Shown: positions 41,842 through 51,550 of the stretch, in pieces
How the letters are laid out: every line of letters starts with the position of its first letter
Position numbering within the stretch: the first letter of the stretch is position 1
Source: Mangrovimicrobium sp048323675
Lineage (GTDB): Bacteria > Pseudomonadota > Gammaproteobacteria > Pseudomonadales > Halieaceae
DNA: 64,000 nucleotides
Direction of reading: 5' to 3'
Assembly: GCF_048323675.1 (NCBI RefSeq)
Contig: NZ_JBLWFK010000001.1
Span: forward strand, 558,001 to 622,000
The notes under the pieces: generated by a model
Databases searched by the model: none
What the model saw: the letters and a program-made list of their open reading frames with translations, nothing else
Told to the model about the DNA's origin: nothing
Made by a program: the position numbers and the translations under genes

Positions 41842-43053
41842 ATGTACCGCTATTGCGTAGATAATGCCGTAACCTACAGTCCAGAAGATATTGTCCTGTT
41901 CCGCGAGTCGCCCTTCGCCAGCTGGATGGAGCGGCTGACCCTCGAAAATCCTGATCACGGCATTGCACCGGATGCCGACAGCCCGGCCCCCGCAAAACCC
42001 CTGGACTGCCAGGAAGAGCTGGCGCAATTGCTGCTCTCCGAGCACAAGCACGTTGAACTCATCAACCCGCAGGACGGGGAGCCGCAGCGGCGCACCGCCA
42101 CCCTCGGGGCGATGCGCAGTGGCGTGGATTTCATCGTCAACGGGCAGCTCGCCGTCGGGCCGCTGTCCGGTTCCGCCAACCTGCTGATGCGTACCAGCGG
42201 CTATTCCGAGATGGGCAACTACCTGTATATCCCCTGTGACACCCAGGCCAAGACCACCCTGTCCTCCGCGTTCCGCCTGTGTTTCCTGGCCGACCTGCTG
42301 CACAGCCTGCAGGGCCAGCTGCCGCCGCAGATGCTGGTGATTCGCAGCGGCTCGGATCTCGTGCCCCTGCGCACCGAGGATCACATCTACCACTACCGGG
42401 CCGTGAAACAGCGTTTCATGCGCGAGATGGCCGGGTTCCGCAAACACCGCATGCCCGATCCCTCGGAATCGGTGCACTTTGGCCGCTGGTCGCAATGCGC
42501 CAACGACGTGATGCGCAAGCGGGTCCTGCGCGAAGCGGAAGAGGAGCAGGTCGCGGAGGAAATTCTTGCGGCCGGGGAGGAGACCGCAGAGCAGGACCTG
42601 GCCTCCCTGGTGATGCCGATGCCCGGCCCCCGCCTGTGGCCAACCGGCGCGCCGCCAGCGACCCTCAAGGCGCCCCCGCCGGTGGAAAATCCGGTGCCGG
42701 AGGCATTTGCCAGGGCGCCGCTGGCCAGCCCGGTTTCGGCCGTGCCGCGCAGTCCCACAGTCGTGGATCGCGGCGAGCGCGGCGTCGCGCCGCAAAGCGT
42801 GGGGCGAGCAGTCCCGCCGCCGGTCCTGCAGACTTCCCCCGAAGTAGCGCCGGGCGACATGGTCCCCGGGGATAGGCCGGTCACCCGCGAAGCCCCGTCC
42901 GCGAGTCTCGGCACCGCTGCCCCCAGTGAACGGGCGCCGAACGACGGGGAGGAGAGCTGGGATACGATCAGGATCACCCGCCCGTTCAGCAGCAGCCTGA
43001 TTACCAGCCCCCCGCTTCCCGGTGGCGAGCAGGACGACGACCCGGCCGGGTAA
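41842..43053 (+). CDS. Hypothetical protein, possible RecB/TM0106-like N-terminal domain
   Basis: 403 residues. The first half (about 1-230) is conserved-looking: YSPEDIVLFRESPFASWMERL, DCQEELAQLLLSEHKHVEL, RSGVDFIVNGQLAVG and YLYIPCDTQ. These resemble the N-terminal part of predicted RecB-family nucleases of the TM0106 type, but I do not see the catalytic nuclease residues. The second half (about 255-403) is Pro/Ala-rich and low in complexity. It is not a recognised complete enzyme. The call is tentative. Confidence 0.5.
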   Translation: MYRYCVDNAVTYSPEDIVLFRESPFASWMERLTLENPDHGIAPDADSPAPAKPLDCQEELAQLLLSEHKHVELINPQDGEPQRRTATLGAMRSGVDFIVNGQLAVGPLSGSANLLMRTSGYSEMGNYLYIPCDTQAKTTLSSAFRLCFLADLLHSLQGQLPPQMLVIRSGSDLVPLRTEDHIYHYRAVKQRFMREMAGFRKHRMPDPSESVHFGRWSQCANDVMRKRVLREAEEEQVAEEILAAGEETAEQDLASLVMPMPGPRLWPTGAPPATLKAPPPVENPVPEAFARAPLASPVSAVPRSPTVVDRGERGVAPQSVGRAVPPPVLQTSPEVAPGDMVPGDRPVTREAPSASLGTAAPSERAPNDGEESWDTIRITRPFSSSLITSPPLPGGEQDDDPAG

Positions 43054-43067
43054 ATGCGCGGTTCGCG

Positions 43068-43403
43068 CTAGTCTTCAACCCACACCTTGCGCAGCGGCTC
43101 CCCGAAATCGTCGTAGATGACTTTACGGCGCGGCCGTGGCAGGCGTGAGCGTTTGGGTTCCGGCGAGCGTTTGAAGCGCTCGCGGCGCCGCGCTTCGATG
43201 GCGGCTATGACTTCGGGGACCGGAGTGCGTTCGCTTTTCGGTTCGGTAAACAGGCGCTGGTTGAGGAATAGCAGGGGGTCGTCAGGGCCCTTGCCGCTGG
43301 TGCCATTGGGAATTTGCTGCACCTGGCCGCCTTTTTGCAGGAAATGCTCCGTGGCGCTTTCCAGTTCGGCGCGCAGTTCGGCTTTTGACACAGGTTTCTT
43401 CAC
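43068..43403 (-). CDS. Small basic hypothetical protein
   Basis: 111 residues from the GTG at 43403, chosen because a GGGAAATCGGGA tract precedes it; a GTG at 43427 has no ribosome site. The N-terminus MKKPVSKAELRAELESATEHFLQKGG, here in part, is a motif seen in many gammaproteobacterial small proteins. The C-terminal half is Arg/Lys-rich (RRRERFKRSPEPKRSRLPRP). It may bind nucleic acid. It converges with the preceding gene. Confidence 0.6.
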   Translation of the reverse strand: MKKPVSKAELRAELESATEHFLQKGGQVQQIPNGTSGKGPDDPLLFLNQRLFTEPKSERTPVPEVIAAIEARRRERFKRSPEPKRSRLPRPRRKVIYDDFGEPLRKVWVED

Positions 43404-43608
43404 GGATCCCGATTTCCCTGTAATCACCGCCCGGGGGCAAAACGTTTAGTATACCCCTGCGCCGGGGGAAAGACAGGGCGTAAGGCCGGAAAAGCGCCGA
43501 CTCGCGGATCCCTTGCTCTGGCAAGGTAATTGGGCGGCCCCCAGTTTTCGGTTTTCTCCACGCGCCCGCTCTGGTTTAATGCTCAGCTTTAATTGTTTGG
43601 GACCCTCA

Positions 43609-44355
43609 ATGCGTACAATCCGCTCAGCGCTGGTATTCCTGTGGATTGTTGTTTCTGTCATTCCCATGGGGCTGGGCCTGCTGGTCTGCTCGCTGTTCCT
43701 CGACGACGAAAAGCTCTGGTGGTGGTTCGGTATTCCCTGGGTGCGCGGCGTGGTCGGCGCCGCGCGGATCGTGGGCGGGGTGCAGTACCGTGTGCAGGGC
43801 GCGGAGCACCTGCCCGCAAAGGATGACATGCGCCGCATCGTCCTGTGCGCCAAACACCAGTCCACCTGGGAAACCTTTTTCCTGCCCGGCATGATGCCGC
43901 ACCCCTGTTCCTACGTGTTCAAGCAGGAGCTGCTGCGTATCCCGGTGTTCGGCTGGGCGCTGGGCCGCCTCAACATGGTCCATATCGACCGCAGCCAGCG
44001 CAAGAAGGCCTGGGCCAAGGTCGCCGAGCAGGGCCAGGTGCTGATGGATCGCGGTCGCTGGATAATCATTTTCCCCGAAGGTACGCGCACCGAGCGCGGT
44101 GAGCCGGGTGAATACAAGACCGGCGGTTCGCGGCTCGCCATTACCACCGGTGCCGATATCATCCCGATTGCGGTGACCTCGGCACGCTGCTGGCCGCGGC
44201 GCTCGTTTTCCTTTATACCCGGTGTGATCGACGTGTCCATCGGTGCGCCCATTCCCTCGGCCGGTCGCGAGCAGGGTGAACTGATGGCGCAGGTCGGCGG
44301 GTGGATCGAAGCGGAAATGCGGCGACTCGATCCGCAGGCCTACAGCGCCGCCTGA
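43609..44355 (+). CDS. plsC: 1-acyl-sn-glycerol-3-phosphate acyltransferase (PlsC)
   Basis: 248 residues from the ATG at 43609. An N-terminal TM helix (LWIVVSVIPMGLGLLVCSL) precedes the acyltransferase domain. The catalytic HX4E-type motif reads AKHQSTWET; HX4D is more common, but the Glu form is typical of this gammaproteobacterial subgroup. Other blocks are NMVHIDRSQR and FPEGTRTERGE, followed by IPIAVTSARCW. It acylates lysophosphatidic acid to phosphatidic acid at the inner membrane. Confidence 0.93.
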   Translation: MRTIRSALVFLWIVVSVIPMGLGLLVCSLFLDDEKLWWWFGIPWVRGVVGAARIVGGVQYRVQGAEHLPAKDDMRRIVLCAKHQSTWETFFLPGMMPHPCSYVFKQELLRIPVFGWALGRLNMVHIDRSQRKKAWAKVAEQGQVLMDRGRWIIIFPEGTRTERGEPGEYKTGGSRLAITTGADIIPIAVTSARCWPRRSFSFIPGVIDVSIGAPIPSAGREQGELMAQVGGWIEAEMRRLDPQAYSAA

Positions 44356-44383
44356 GGCGCTGGACTGCCGTTACTGTCCCGGC

Positions 44384-45856
44384 TCATTCGAGCGCTTTCT
44401 CCAGCGTTTCGCACAGCGTTTCCAGTATCCGCACCCGGGCATGGCGTTTGCAGTTGCCCGCAATCAGGTGCCAGCGCGCGTGTTTGCTGTCCGTCATGCT
44501 GACCATCTGGTTTACCGCCGCGGCATAGGCGGGCCACTTTTCCCGGTTGCGCCAGTCCTCATCGGTAATCTTGTAGCGCTTGCGGGCCTCCTTTTCGCGC
44601 GCCTGGAAGCGCTCGAGTTGTTCCTCGGCACTGATGTGTAGCCAGAATTTGGCGACGATATTGCCGTGCTCGACCAGGTCGCGTTCGAAGTCGTTGATCT
44701 CGTCGTAGGCGCGCTGCCACTCGGCGTCACTGGCGAAACCCTCCACCCGCTCAACCAGTACCCGTCCGTACCAGGAGCGGTCGAACAGGGTGGCGCGCCC
44801 GTCCCGTTGCAGCCGGCGCCAGAAGCGCCAGAGGTAGTGGTAATCGATCTCCTCGTCACTGGGGGCCGCGATCTGTACCAGGGTATACAGGCGCGGGTCG
44901 ATGGCCGCGGTCACCCGACGGATGGCGGAACCCTTGCCGGCGGCGTCCCAGCCCTCGAAGGCGACGACCAGGGAGCGCTTGTCCCGGTAGGCCCGCCAGA
45001 CGAGGTCCTGCAGGCGCTCCTGGTTGTCGGCAAGGCGGGTTTTGTAGTCACTGGCGGACAGGGATTTCTGCAGGGGAACGGCGGCGAGATAATCCACCGG
45101 GGCGGCCAGGGTCGCGAGGCTGGCGCTGGCAGATTTGCTGTCCAGTCGCGCGCGCAGGGCGCCGAGAATGATTTCCCCTGCGGTCAGTTCCCGGGAATTG
45201 CGATCCTCGGCGTCGATCACGTGCCAGGGGCATTCCACGCTCTGGGTCTGTTGGATCAGGCGGGCGGCGGCTTCCAGGGTGGGCTGGTAGAGGCCGCGCA
45301 ATTCGTAGGGATTGTCAGTAACACGGGGGTTCTGCTGGGTTTTGGGCGCCTTTTCCTCGAGTTGCCGGCGCTGGGTCGACTCGGAAATGTGCAGCCAGAG
45401 CTTGATGAGGATCGCGCCATCGGCGGTGAGTTGATGCTCGAAACTGCGAATGCGCCGCGCCGCATGGTGCAATCCGTCGTCGTCGATGGTGCCGTCCACC
45501 CGGTGTTGCAGCGGTTGCCGGTACCAGGATCCGAGGAAAATGCCGGTGTGGCCGCGCGCTGGCAGCCTGCGCCAGTAGCGCCAGAAATAGGGGCGCTCCT
45601 CCTCCTCGTCGGAGGGGTCCCAGAAGGTATTGGTTTCAATCCGCCTGGGGTCCATCCACTCGTTGAGCCGGTGCACCAGCACCCCTTTGCCGGCGCCGTC
45701 GACCCCGGCGATCACCAGGATGACAGGGCGCCCGGAGTCCGCCAGGCGAAATTGCTGTTCCAGCAGGTCCTCACGCAATTGCTCGATGCGCGACTTGTAG
45801 TGGTCCGGGTCGATGTCGTAACGGACCGCCCATTGGTCAAACTTCATGCCTTCCAT
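44384..45856 (-). CDS. pap: Polyphosphate:AMP phosphotransferase (two fused PPK2 domains)
   Basis: 490 residues from the ATG at 45856 (an ATG at 45847 is close). Two PPK2 domains are fused: the N-terminal one with Walker A GVDGAGKG (51-58), and the C-terminal one with EGWDAAGKGSAIRRV. Further motifs include FWRYWRRLPARGHTGIFLGSWY in part, and ATLFDRSWYGRVLVERVEGF, both class signatures. It uses polyphosphate to phosphorylate AMP to ADP, linking polyphosphate to nucleotide pools. The N-terminal domain is likely catalytically reduced in this class (family knowledge). It is divergent from tamA. Confidence 0.92.
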   Translation of the reverse strand: MEGMKFDQWAVRYDIDPDHYKSRIEQLREDLLEQQFRLADSGRPVILVIAGVDGAGKGVLVHRLNEWMDPRRIETNTFWDPSDEEEERPYFWRYWRRLPARGHTGIFLGSWYRQPLQHRVDGTIDDDGLHHAARRIRSFEHQLTADGAILIKLWLHISESTQRRQLEEKAPKTQQNPRVTDNPYELRGLYQPTLEAAARLIQQTQSVECPWHVIDAEDRNSRELTAGEIILGALRARLDSKSASASLATLAAPVDYLAAVPLQKSLSASDYKTRLADNQERLQDLVWRAYRDKRSLVVAFEGWDAAGKGSAIRRVTAAIDPRLYTLVQIAAPSDEEIDYHYLWRFWRRLQRDGRATLFDRSWYGRVLVERVEGFASDAEWQRAYDEINDFERDLVEHGNIVAKFWLHISAEEQLERFQAREKEARKRYKITDEDWRNREKWPAYAAAVNQMVSMTDSKHARWHLIAGNCKRHARVRILETLCETLEKALE

Positions 45857-46030
45857 GTGAGCTGCTCTGTATACTCGCTGCAGTGGGTGGCCGGATTGCC
45901 GGCCCGCTGCAGAAAGAGTAGCCCACGGCGGCGCAGGAGTATGCCCCCGGCGTATTTTTGCCACCCACCTGTGGCTATAATCGTAAGCCCGTACCAATCG
46001 GGAAGTCCGCGGTGAGAGGAACACACAGGT

Positions 46031-47791
46031 TTGAACGGCAGCAATCGCACATTCCAGGGCCTGCTCCTTGCGTTCCTGCTCAGTTCGCTGCCGCTTTCCG
46101 GATATGCCCAGACCCTCAAGCTGGAACTCACCGGTCTCGACGGTGACCTGAAATCGAATGCCCTGGCCTGGCTCGGCCAGCTGCCCGAAACCGCCCAGGC
46201 GCGCTCCAACTACCTGCACAGCGCCGAGGAAAAGGTCGGTAACAGCCTGCGGGCACTGGGTTACTACCGGCCGCAAATCGACCTGCACCTCGAACGCCTG
46301 CAGGAGCCCTGGACCCTGCGTATCGACGTGGTCCCCGGTGAGCCGGTACACCTGCGCGAGGTGGACATCGAGGTCACCGGCGCCGCCAGCGAGGACCCGG
46401 CATTCCGCAAATACCTGGAAAACACCGGCCTCAAAACCGGCGACGTCCTCAACCATGAGAAATATGAACAGGTCCGGCGCAAACTCAATGCACTCGGTCT
46501 GCAGCACGGCTATTTCGACGGCGAGTTCACCCGCAGCCGGGTCGCCGTGGAAGCGGTGGGCGGTACCGCGGATGTGGAGCTCCACTATGCGAGCGGCCAG
46601 CGCTATCGCTTCGGGGCGCTGGACTACGATCGCCAGGAGTTCGTGGAGGAACTGGTCGAGCCGCTGGTCACGGCGCGCGAGGGTGAACCCTACGACCAGG
46701 CGCGGCTGCGGGAAAGCCAGATCCAGTTGCAGCGCACCGGGTATTTTTCCACGGTGCTCCTGCAACCCCGCCTGGATGCCGCCAGCCAGGGTGAAGTGCC
46801 GTTGAAATTGCAGCTCTTTCCGGCCAAGCGCCACAGCTTCGATGTGGGCATCGGCTACAGCACCGATACCGAGGAGCGGGTAACCCTGGCCTGGCGCACC
46901 CCGCGGATCAATCGCTGGGGGCACAGCCAGGAAACCCGGCTGCAGTACTCGCCGATCAATCCCAGCGGCCGCGTCACCTACAGCATCCCGATGAGCCACC
47001 CGCTCAACGATACCCTGCAGTTTTCCGTGCGCGTCGAGGACAACGAATTCGGCGACCTCGAGAGTCGCCAGCACGAACTGGGCGGGCGCCGGGAGTTCAA
47101 GAGCGGCAACTGGATTTACAGCTACTCCCTGCGCGCCCTGCGCGAAAGCTGGAACGCCGCAGGTGAGAGCCGCGAAGGCGATTACGTGCTGCCGGGCTTT
47201 TCCATTTCCCAGCGCCTGCGCAAGGGCAGCCTGGTCAATCCTTCCGCCGGTTTCAGCCAGTGGTACCGGCTGGAGGGCGGCAGTGACCAGTTCGGTTCCG
47301 ACGTCGACCTGGTCCGGGTGCTGGCCAACTACGGTTACATTCACAGCTTTGGCGAACGCCACCGGGTGGTGCTGCGCTCCGACCTCGGCGCGGTGGTGAT
47401 GCAGGACAGCAAGCGCCACGATCTCGCACCGTCGCTGGCGTTCTTTGCTGGCGGCAGCCAGAGCCTGCGCGGCTACGGTTACCAGTCGATCGGTTCGGAG
47501 GTGGTGACCACCAACGACAAGGGCGAGGAAGTCAGGATCGTGGTCGGGGGCGAGCGGCTCGCCACGGCCAGCATCGAGTACCAGTACACGTTTACCGACA
47601 GCTGGCGCGGGTCGCTGTTCCTCGATGGCGGCGATGCCTTCGATGCGCAGGATTTCGAGTTTCACGGTGGCGCGGGTGTCGGCATCCACTACCTGACGCC
47701 GGTGGGCGCGGTGCGCTTCGAAATTGCCAACCCCTATACCGACGACAACCCGAACTGGCGGGTGAACCTGGCCATTGGAGCAGAATTTTGA
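46031..47791 (+). CDS. tamA: Translocation and assembly module TamA
   Basis: 586 residues from a TTG at 46031. The signal peptide ends LSGYAQ. Three POTRA-like domains (about 25-265) include NYLHSAEEKVGNSLRALGYY and TGLKTGDVLNHEKYEQVRRKL in part, then a 16-strand Omp85 barrel (about 280-586) with RGYGYQSIGSE near the conserved motif RGY and the aromatic C-terminus GAEF. It inserts outer-membrane proteins with TamB. Its stop overlaps tamB by four bases. Confidence 0.93.
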   Translation: MNGSNRTFQGLLLAFLLSSLPLSGYAQTLKLELTGLDGDLKSNALAWLGQLPETAQARSNYLHSAEEKVGNSLRALGYYRPQIDLHLERLQEPWTLRIDVVPGEPVHLREVDIEVTGAASEDPAFRKYLENTGLKTGDVLNHEKYEQVRRKLNALGLQHGYFDGEFTRSRVAVEAVGGTADVELHYASGQRYRFGALDYDRQEFVEELVEPLVTAREGEPYDQARLRESQIQLQRTGYFSTVLLQPRLDAASQGEVPLKLQLFPAKRHSFDVGIGYSTDTEERVTLAWRTPRINRWGHSQETRLQYSPINPSGRVTYSIPMSHPLNDTLQFSVRVEDNEFGDLESRQHELGGRREFKSGNWIYSYSLRALRESWNAAGESREGDYVLPGFSISQRLRKGSLVNPSAGFSQWYRLEGGSDQFGSDVDLVRVLANYGYIHSFGERHRVVLRSDLGAVVMQDSKRHDLAPSLAFFAGGSQSLRGYGYQSIGSEVVTTNDKGEEVRIVVGGERLATASIEYQYTFTDSWRGSLFLDGGDAFDAQDFEFHGGAGVGIHYLTPVGAVRFEIANPYTDDNPNWRVNLAIGAEF

Positions 47792-50700
47792 GGGCGCTGG
47801 GCTATGCCGTGCTGGTCCTGGCGCTGCTCCTGGCGCTGCTCGTGGCATTGCCATTTACCGCCACGGGCACCCGCTGGCTGGTTCAGCGGCTGGATGCGCT
47901 GGAAGTTATCGACGCGGGCTACCGGGAGGGCAGCCTGCTGGGCGAACTGCGGCTGTCCCACCTGCGGATCGCGGTTGCCGATGTCACGGTCGCGCTCGAC
48001 GATATCGCCCTGCAACTGGAGCCCGGCTGCCTGTTGCGCAGTGAGTTCTGCTTTCGCGAACTGCGGGTCCAGTCGCTGGCGGTGGCGGTGGCGGAAACCG
48101 CGGCAGCCGACGCCCCGGAGGCAGCTGCACCAGCGGATGACAGCCTGGTCGAGATGCCCTATCCCCTGAAGAGCGACGCACTCGAGGTGGTGCACGCGCG
48201 GGTGAGCTGGCCCGGCGGGCACTGGGAGCAGCGCGGCCTCAGGGCGGCGGCGAGCTTTGTCGGTCCGCTGCTGCGGGTTTCCCGGGCGGAACTGGACACG
48301 GCACAACTGGTCGTTGAGCCGGGCGAGGACGAGGGGCCCTATACCGGCTTCGAGCCGATCCGTATTTTCCTGCCGCTGCAGATCGAATTGGACTCCCTGC
48401 ACTTGCGGGAGGGGCAGCTGGACCTCGCCGGCTGGACGCCCGAGCTGCAGGGGCTGGAACTGGCCGGGGAGTGGCGGGGTACCCGCCTGGCCCTGGGCAG
48501 CCTCGCGCTGCAGCGTTTCAGCAGCGACGGGCTCGCCCTGCAAACAACGGCCGGCAGTGGCTTGCTGGATTTTTCCGCCCGCTGGCCGATGCGGTGGGCG
48601 CTGCACGCGACGCTCGCGGGGGACGCGCTGCCCGCGGCCCTGCGCGAGCGCGCCATGTCGGTGGATGTGGACGGGGATTTTGCGTCCCTGCAGGTGGCGT
48701 TAGGCGGCAGCGGCGATCCCGACCTGTCGCTGGCGGGCACCCTGGATATCCTCGCCGCGGGGCTGCCTTTCTCCTTCCTCGGCAGTGCCGGCTGGCCGGC
48801 GGGCAGCACCCTGGGCAGTGTGGCGGGTGTCGCGGAGCCATTCGCTGCCCTGCAACTGGAAACGCCTGTTCGCTTCGAGGCGAGCGGCAACCTGGAGGCA
48901 CAGGTCCTGCAGTTGTCGGCTGCTGCCAGCGGGCTGGGCTACAGCGCGCTGGACCTGCAGGCCATGGCCACACTCGAAGCGGGTGAACTGAAGATTCAGT
49001 CACTCAGCCTGGGCGATAGCGGCAGCGGGTCCGATGTGCAATTCACCGGCAGCCTGGCGCTGGCGACACCCTGGCAGCTGCGGGGCAAGTTGGTCAGCAG
49101 CGGATTGCAGTTGCCCGAAGGGTTGCTCCCGGGGGCGGGTCGCCTGCAGGGCGAGGCGGAAGTGGAGGCCGGCGGCGAGGCGGAGTCCTGGCAGCTGCGC
49201 TTCCCCGCCATCGACATCGAGGGCAGCGTCAAGGGCATGCCCGCAAGGGTGAGCGGCTTCGCGGGGCTGGCGGCGGGGCTGCAACTGCTTCCGGCGGACC
49301 TCGATGCCCGGCTCAACGGGGCGCAACTCAAGCTGCAGCTGGACGGCCACGGCGGGGCTCCCGACCGCCTGCAGGTCAGCGTGGACGATCTCGGCCGCTG
49401 GGTCGAGGGCGCGCGCGGCAGCTTCGAGTTGCAGGCCCGGGGCGCACTGCTGCAGGGCGATGTGGCCCTGGAGGGCAGCGCCAGCGGCGTACTCATGGAC
49501 AAGTTACGGATGCCCGGGGCAACGCTTTCCGGCCACTGGCGGCGCAGCAGCGGGCAGCTCGACGCACAGCTCGCCGTGCCGGAACTCGAATACACCGGCC
49601 AGCGCCTGCAGCAGCTGGTACTAGGATTGCGCGGTTCGGAGTCCGCACACCAGTTGACGCTGCAGGTGGCGGGCGACCTGGCCACGGCTGTGACGGTAGA
49701 CGGGGGATTGGGTGCCGGGGGGTGGCGGGGGGTGTTGTCGCCGCTGGAACTGGCCACACGCTCCGGTCCGTGGCGGCTGGCGGAGCCGGTGGCACTGGCC
49801 TGGGAATCGCGTACCTCGTCGGTTTCGCTGGCGGCGCACTGCTGGCAGCATCCGGAATTCGAACTCTGCGCCAGGCGGGCCCAGTTTGGCATGGTCGGCG
49901 ATGTCGACGTGCACCTGACTGGCGATGTCGAGGCCTTCAATGGCCTCCTGCCGCCGGACCTGCGCGTGAAGGGGGCGCTGGACAGCGCGCTGGCGGCGAG
50001 CTGGGGGCCGGATCGCAGCGTGCAAGTGACGGCCAGCGGGCAGGCTTCCGATGTCACCATCACCCGCCTGTTCGGCCTCGGGGAGAGCGTCACCCTGGCC
50101 TGGGACCTTGCCGAGCTGCATGTCCAGCGTGGGGAGGACAAGGCGCTGGCAGTCGACGGCAGCATCACCCGCAACGGGCGCCGGGTGGCGTCCATCAGGG
50201 CCACGCTGCCGGCCGAGGCCAGTGGTGAACTCGACGGCGATCTGCAACTGGATGCCCTGCATCTCTCGGCCTTCGCGCCCTGGGCAACCTTGTTTTCCGA
50301 TCTCGATGGGGAAGTGTCCGGCAGTGTGCAGCTGGGGGGACAGGTGACATCACCGAGCCTGACCGGCGCCCTGGAACTGGCCCGGGGCCATGCGCTGGTG
50401 GAGGGCAATCCCACCGCCCTGACCGACCTGGCGCTGACGGTAAACCTGGCGGGACACGCAGGCAGGCTCAGCGGTTCCGGACTGTTGGGCGACGGCCCGG
50501 TGCAGTTGCAGGGAAGTTTTGCCTGGGAGCCCGCCTTGAGTTTCGACCTGGCCATCGACGGCGAGAACCAGCGAATTTTGCTGCCGCCCTCGTCGGAGGC
50601 GCTGGTCTCGGAAAAGCTGCAGCTCGCCTTTGCCGGCAACATCCTCGACCTGGACGGAACCATCCAGGTCCACGAAGGGCTGCTGCGTCACGAGGAACTC

Positions 50701-51489
50701 CCGGAGGGCGGCGTCGCCCTGTCCCCGGATGTGGTGGAGGTGGATACCGCGGGCAATGTCGTGGCGGAAAGCCAGCCCTTCCAGTTGCGCACCGACCTGT
50801 CGATCAGCATTGCGGAAAAGTTTGCCGTGCGCGGCAAGAATATCCAGGCGGTACTCGGCGGTACCCTGCAACTGGAGCAGCAGCCGTCCACGCCAACCCA
50901 GCTGTTCGGTTCACTGAATATCGCCGGGGGTGAACTGAACGCCTACCGGCAGCGGCTGGAAATCCGCCGCGGCACGGTGGATTTTTCCGGGCCGGCGCAG
51001 AACCCAACCCTCGACGTCTCCGCGGAGCGGCGCATCCGGGCGGACAATGTCACAGTGGGGGCGCACGTCTACGGGCCGCTGGAATCGCCGCAGCTGGATA
51101 TTTACTCGGACCCGCCGATGTCCCAGAGCGAGGCCATGTCCTACCTGATTCGCGGGCGCGGCCTGGATGCGGGCGCCGGGGCCGACGGCGCGGCGCTGGC
51201 CCTGTCGGTGGGGGCGGACGTGGTCAACCAGAGCGGTATCGTCGAGGGCCTGAACCGCTTGCCGCTGATCAACAACGTGGCCTTCGGCTCCAGTGGTGAG
51301 GAGGATGAGACCGCGGCGACAGTCGGCGGCTACCTGGGGGACAGGATCTACCTCTCCTACGGGGTCGGCCTCTACGAGCCGATCAACGAGTTCACCGCCA
51401 GGTTGTATTTACAGAGCCGCCTGTGGCTGGAGGTGGTGAGCCGGCTGGAGAACTCCGTGGACCTCTACTACTCCTTCGATATCAACTGA
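47788..51489 (+). CDS. tamB: Translocation and assembly module TamB
   Basis: 1233 residues from a TTG at 47788, which overlaps the tamA stop as TTGA. An N-terminal TM anchor (about 5-25) is followed by a very long repetitive beta-helical AsmA-like body and a C-terminal DUF490/TamB domain (about 880-1233) with DLSISIAEKFAVRGKNIQAVLGG, in part, and SEAMSYLIRGRGLDAG. The protein bridges the inner membrane and TamA. Size and order match E. coli and other Gammaproteobacteria. Confidence 0.94.
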   Translation: MRALGYAVLVLALLLALLVALPFTATGTRWLVQRLDALEVIDAGYREGSLLGELRLSHLRIAVADVTVALDDIALQLEPGCLLRSEFCFRELRVQSLAVAVAETAAADAPEAAAPADDSLVEMPYPLKSDALEVVHARVSWPGGHWEQRGLRAAASFVGPLLRVSRAELDTAQLVVEPGEDEGPYTGFEPIRIFLPLQIELDSLHLREGQLDLAGWTPELQGLELAGEWRGTRLALGSLALQRFSSDGLALQTTAGSGLLDFSARWPMRWALHATLAGDALPAALRERAMSVDVDGDFASLQVALGGSGDPDLSLAGTLDILAAGLPFSFLGSAGWPAGSTLGSVAGVAEPFAALQLETPVRFEASGNLEAQVLQLSAAASGLGYSALDLQAMATLEAGELKIQSLSLGDSGSGSDVQFTGSLALATPWQLRGKLVSSGLQLPEGLLPGAGRLQGEAEVEAGGEAESWQLRFPAIDIEGSVKGMPARVSGFAGLAAGLQLLPADLDARLNGAQLKLQLDGHGGAPDRLQVSVDDLGRWVEGARGSFELQARGALLQGDVALEGSASGVLMDKLRMPGATLSGHWRRSSGQLDAQLAVPELEYTGQRLQQLVLGLRGSESAHQLTLQVAGDLATAVTVDGGLGAGGWRGVLSPLELATRSGPWRLAEPVALAWESRTSSVSLAAHCWQHPEFELCARRAQFGMVGDVDVHLTGDVEAFNGLLPPDLRVKGALDSALAASWGPDRSVQVTASGQASDVTITRLFGLGESVTLAWDLAELHVQRGEDKALAVDGSITRNGRRVASIRATLPAEASGELDGDLQLDALHLSAFAPWATLFSDLDGEVSGSVQLGGQVTSPSLTGALELARGHALVEGNPTALTDLALTVNLAGHAGRLSGSGLLGDGPVQLQGSFAWEPALSFDLAIDGENQRILLPPSSEALVSEKLQLAFAGNILDLDGTIQVHEGLLRHEELPEGGVALSPDVVEVDTAGNVVAESQPFQLRTDLSISIAEKFAVRGKNIQAVLGGTLQLEQQPSTPTQLFGSLNIAGGELNAYRQRLEIRRGTVDFSGPAQNPTLDVSAERRIRADNVTVGAHVYGPLESPQLDIYSDPPMSQSEAMSYLIRGRGLDAGAGADGAALALSVGADVVNQSGIVEGLNRLPLINNVAFGSSGEEDETAATVGGYLGDRIYLSYGVGLYEPINEFTARLYLQSRLWLEVVSRLENSVDLYYSFDIN

Positions 51490-51550
51490 CCGCGCGGCGG
51501 GGAAGCGACGAAACGGTTGTCCCGCAGCAACCCCGGCCCGCGCATCAGCC

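Noticed and set aside
45857..47854. N-terminal extension of the polyphosphate phosphotransferase frame to 1156 residues
   Set aside because: The extension runs antisense to tamA, is Gly/Val/Ala/His-rich and has no PPK2 homology. The real start is at 45856 or 45847.
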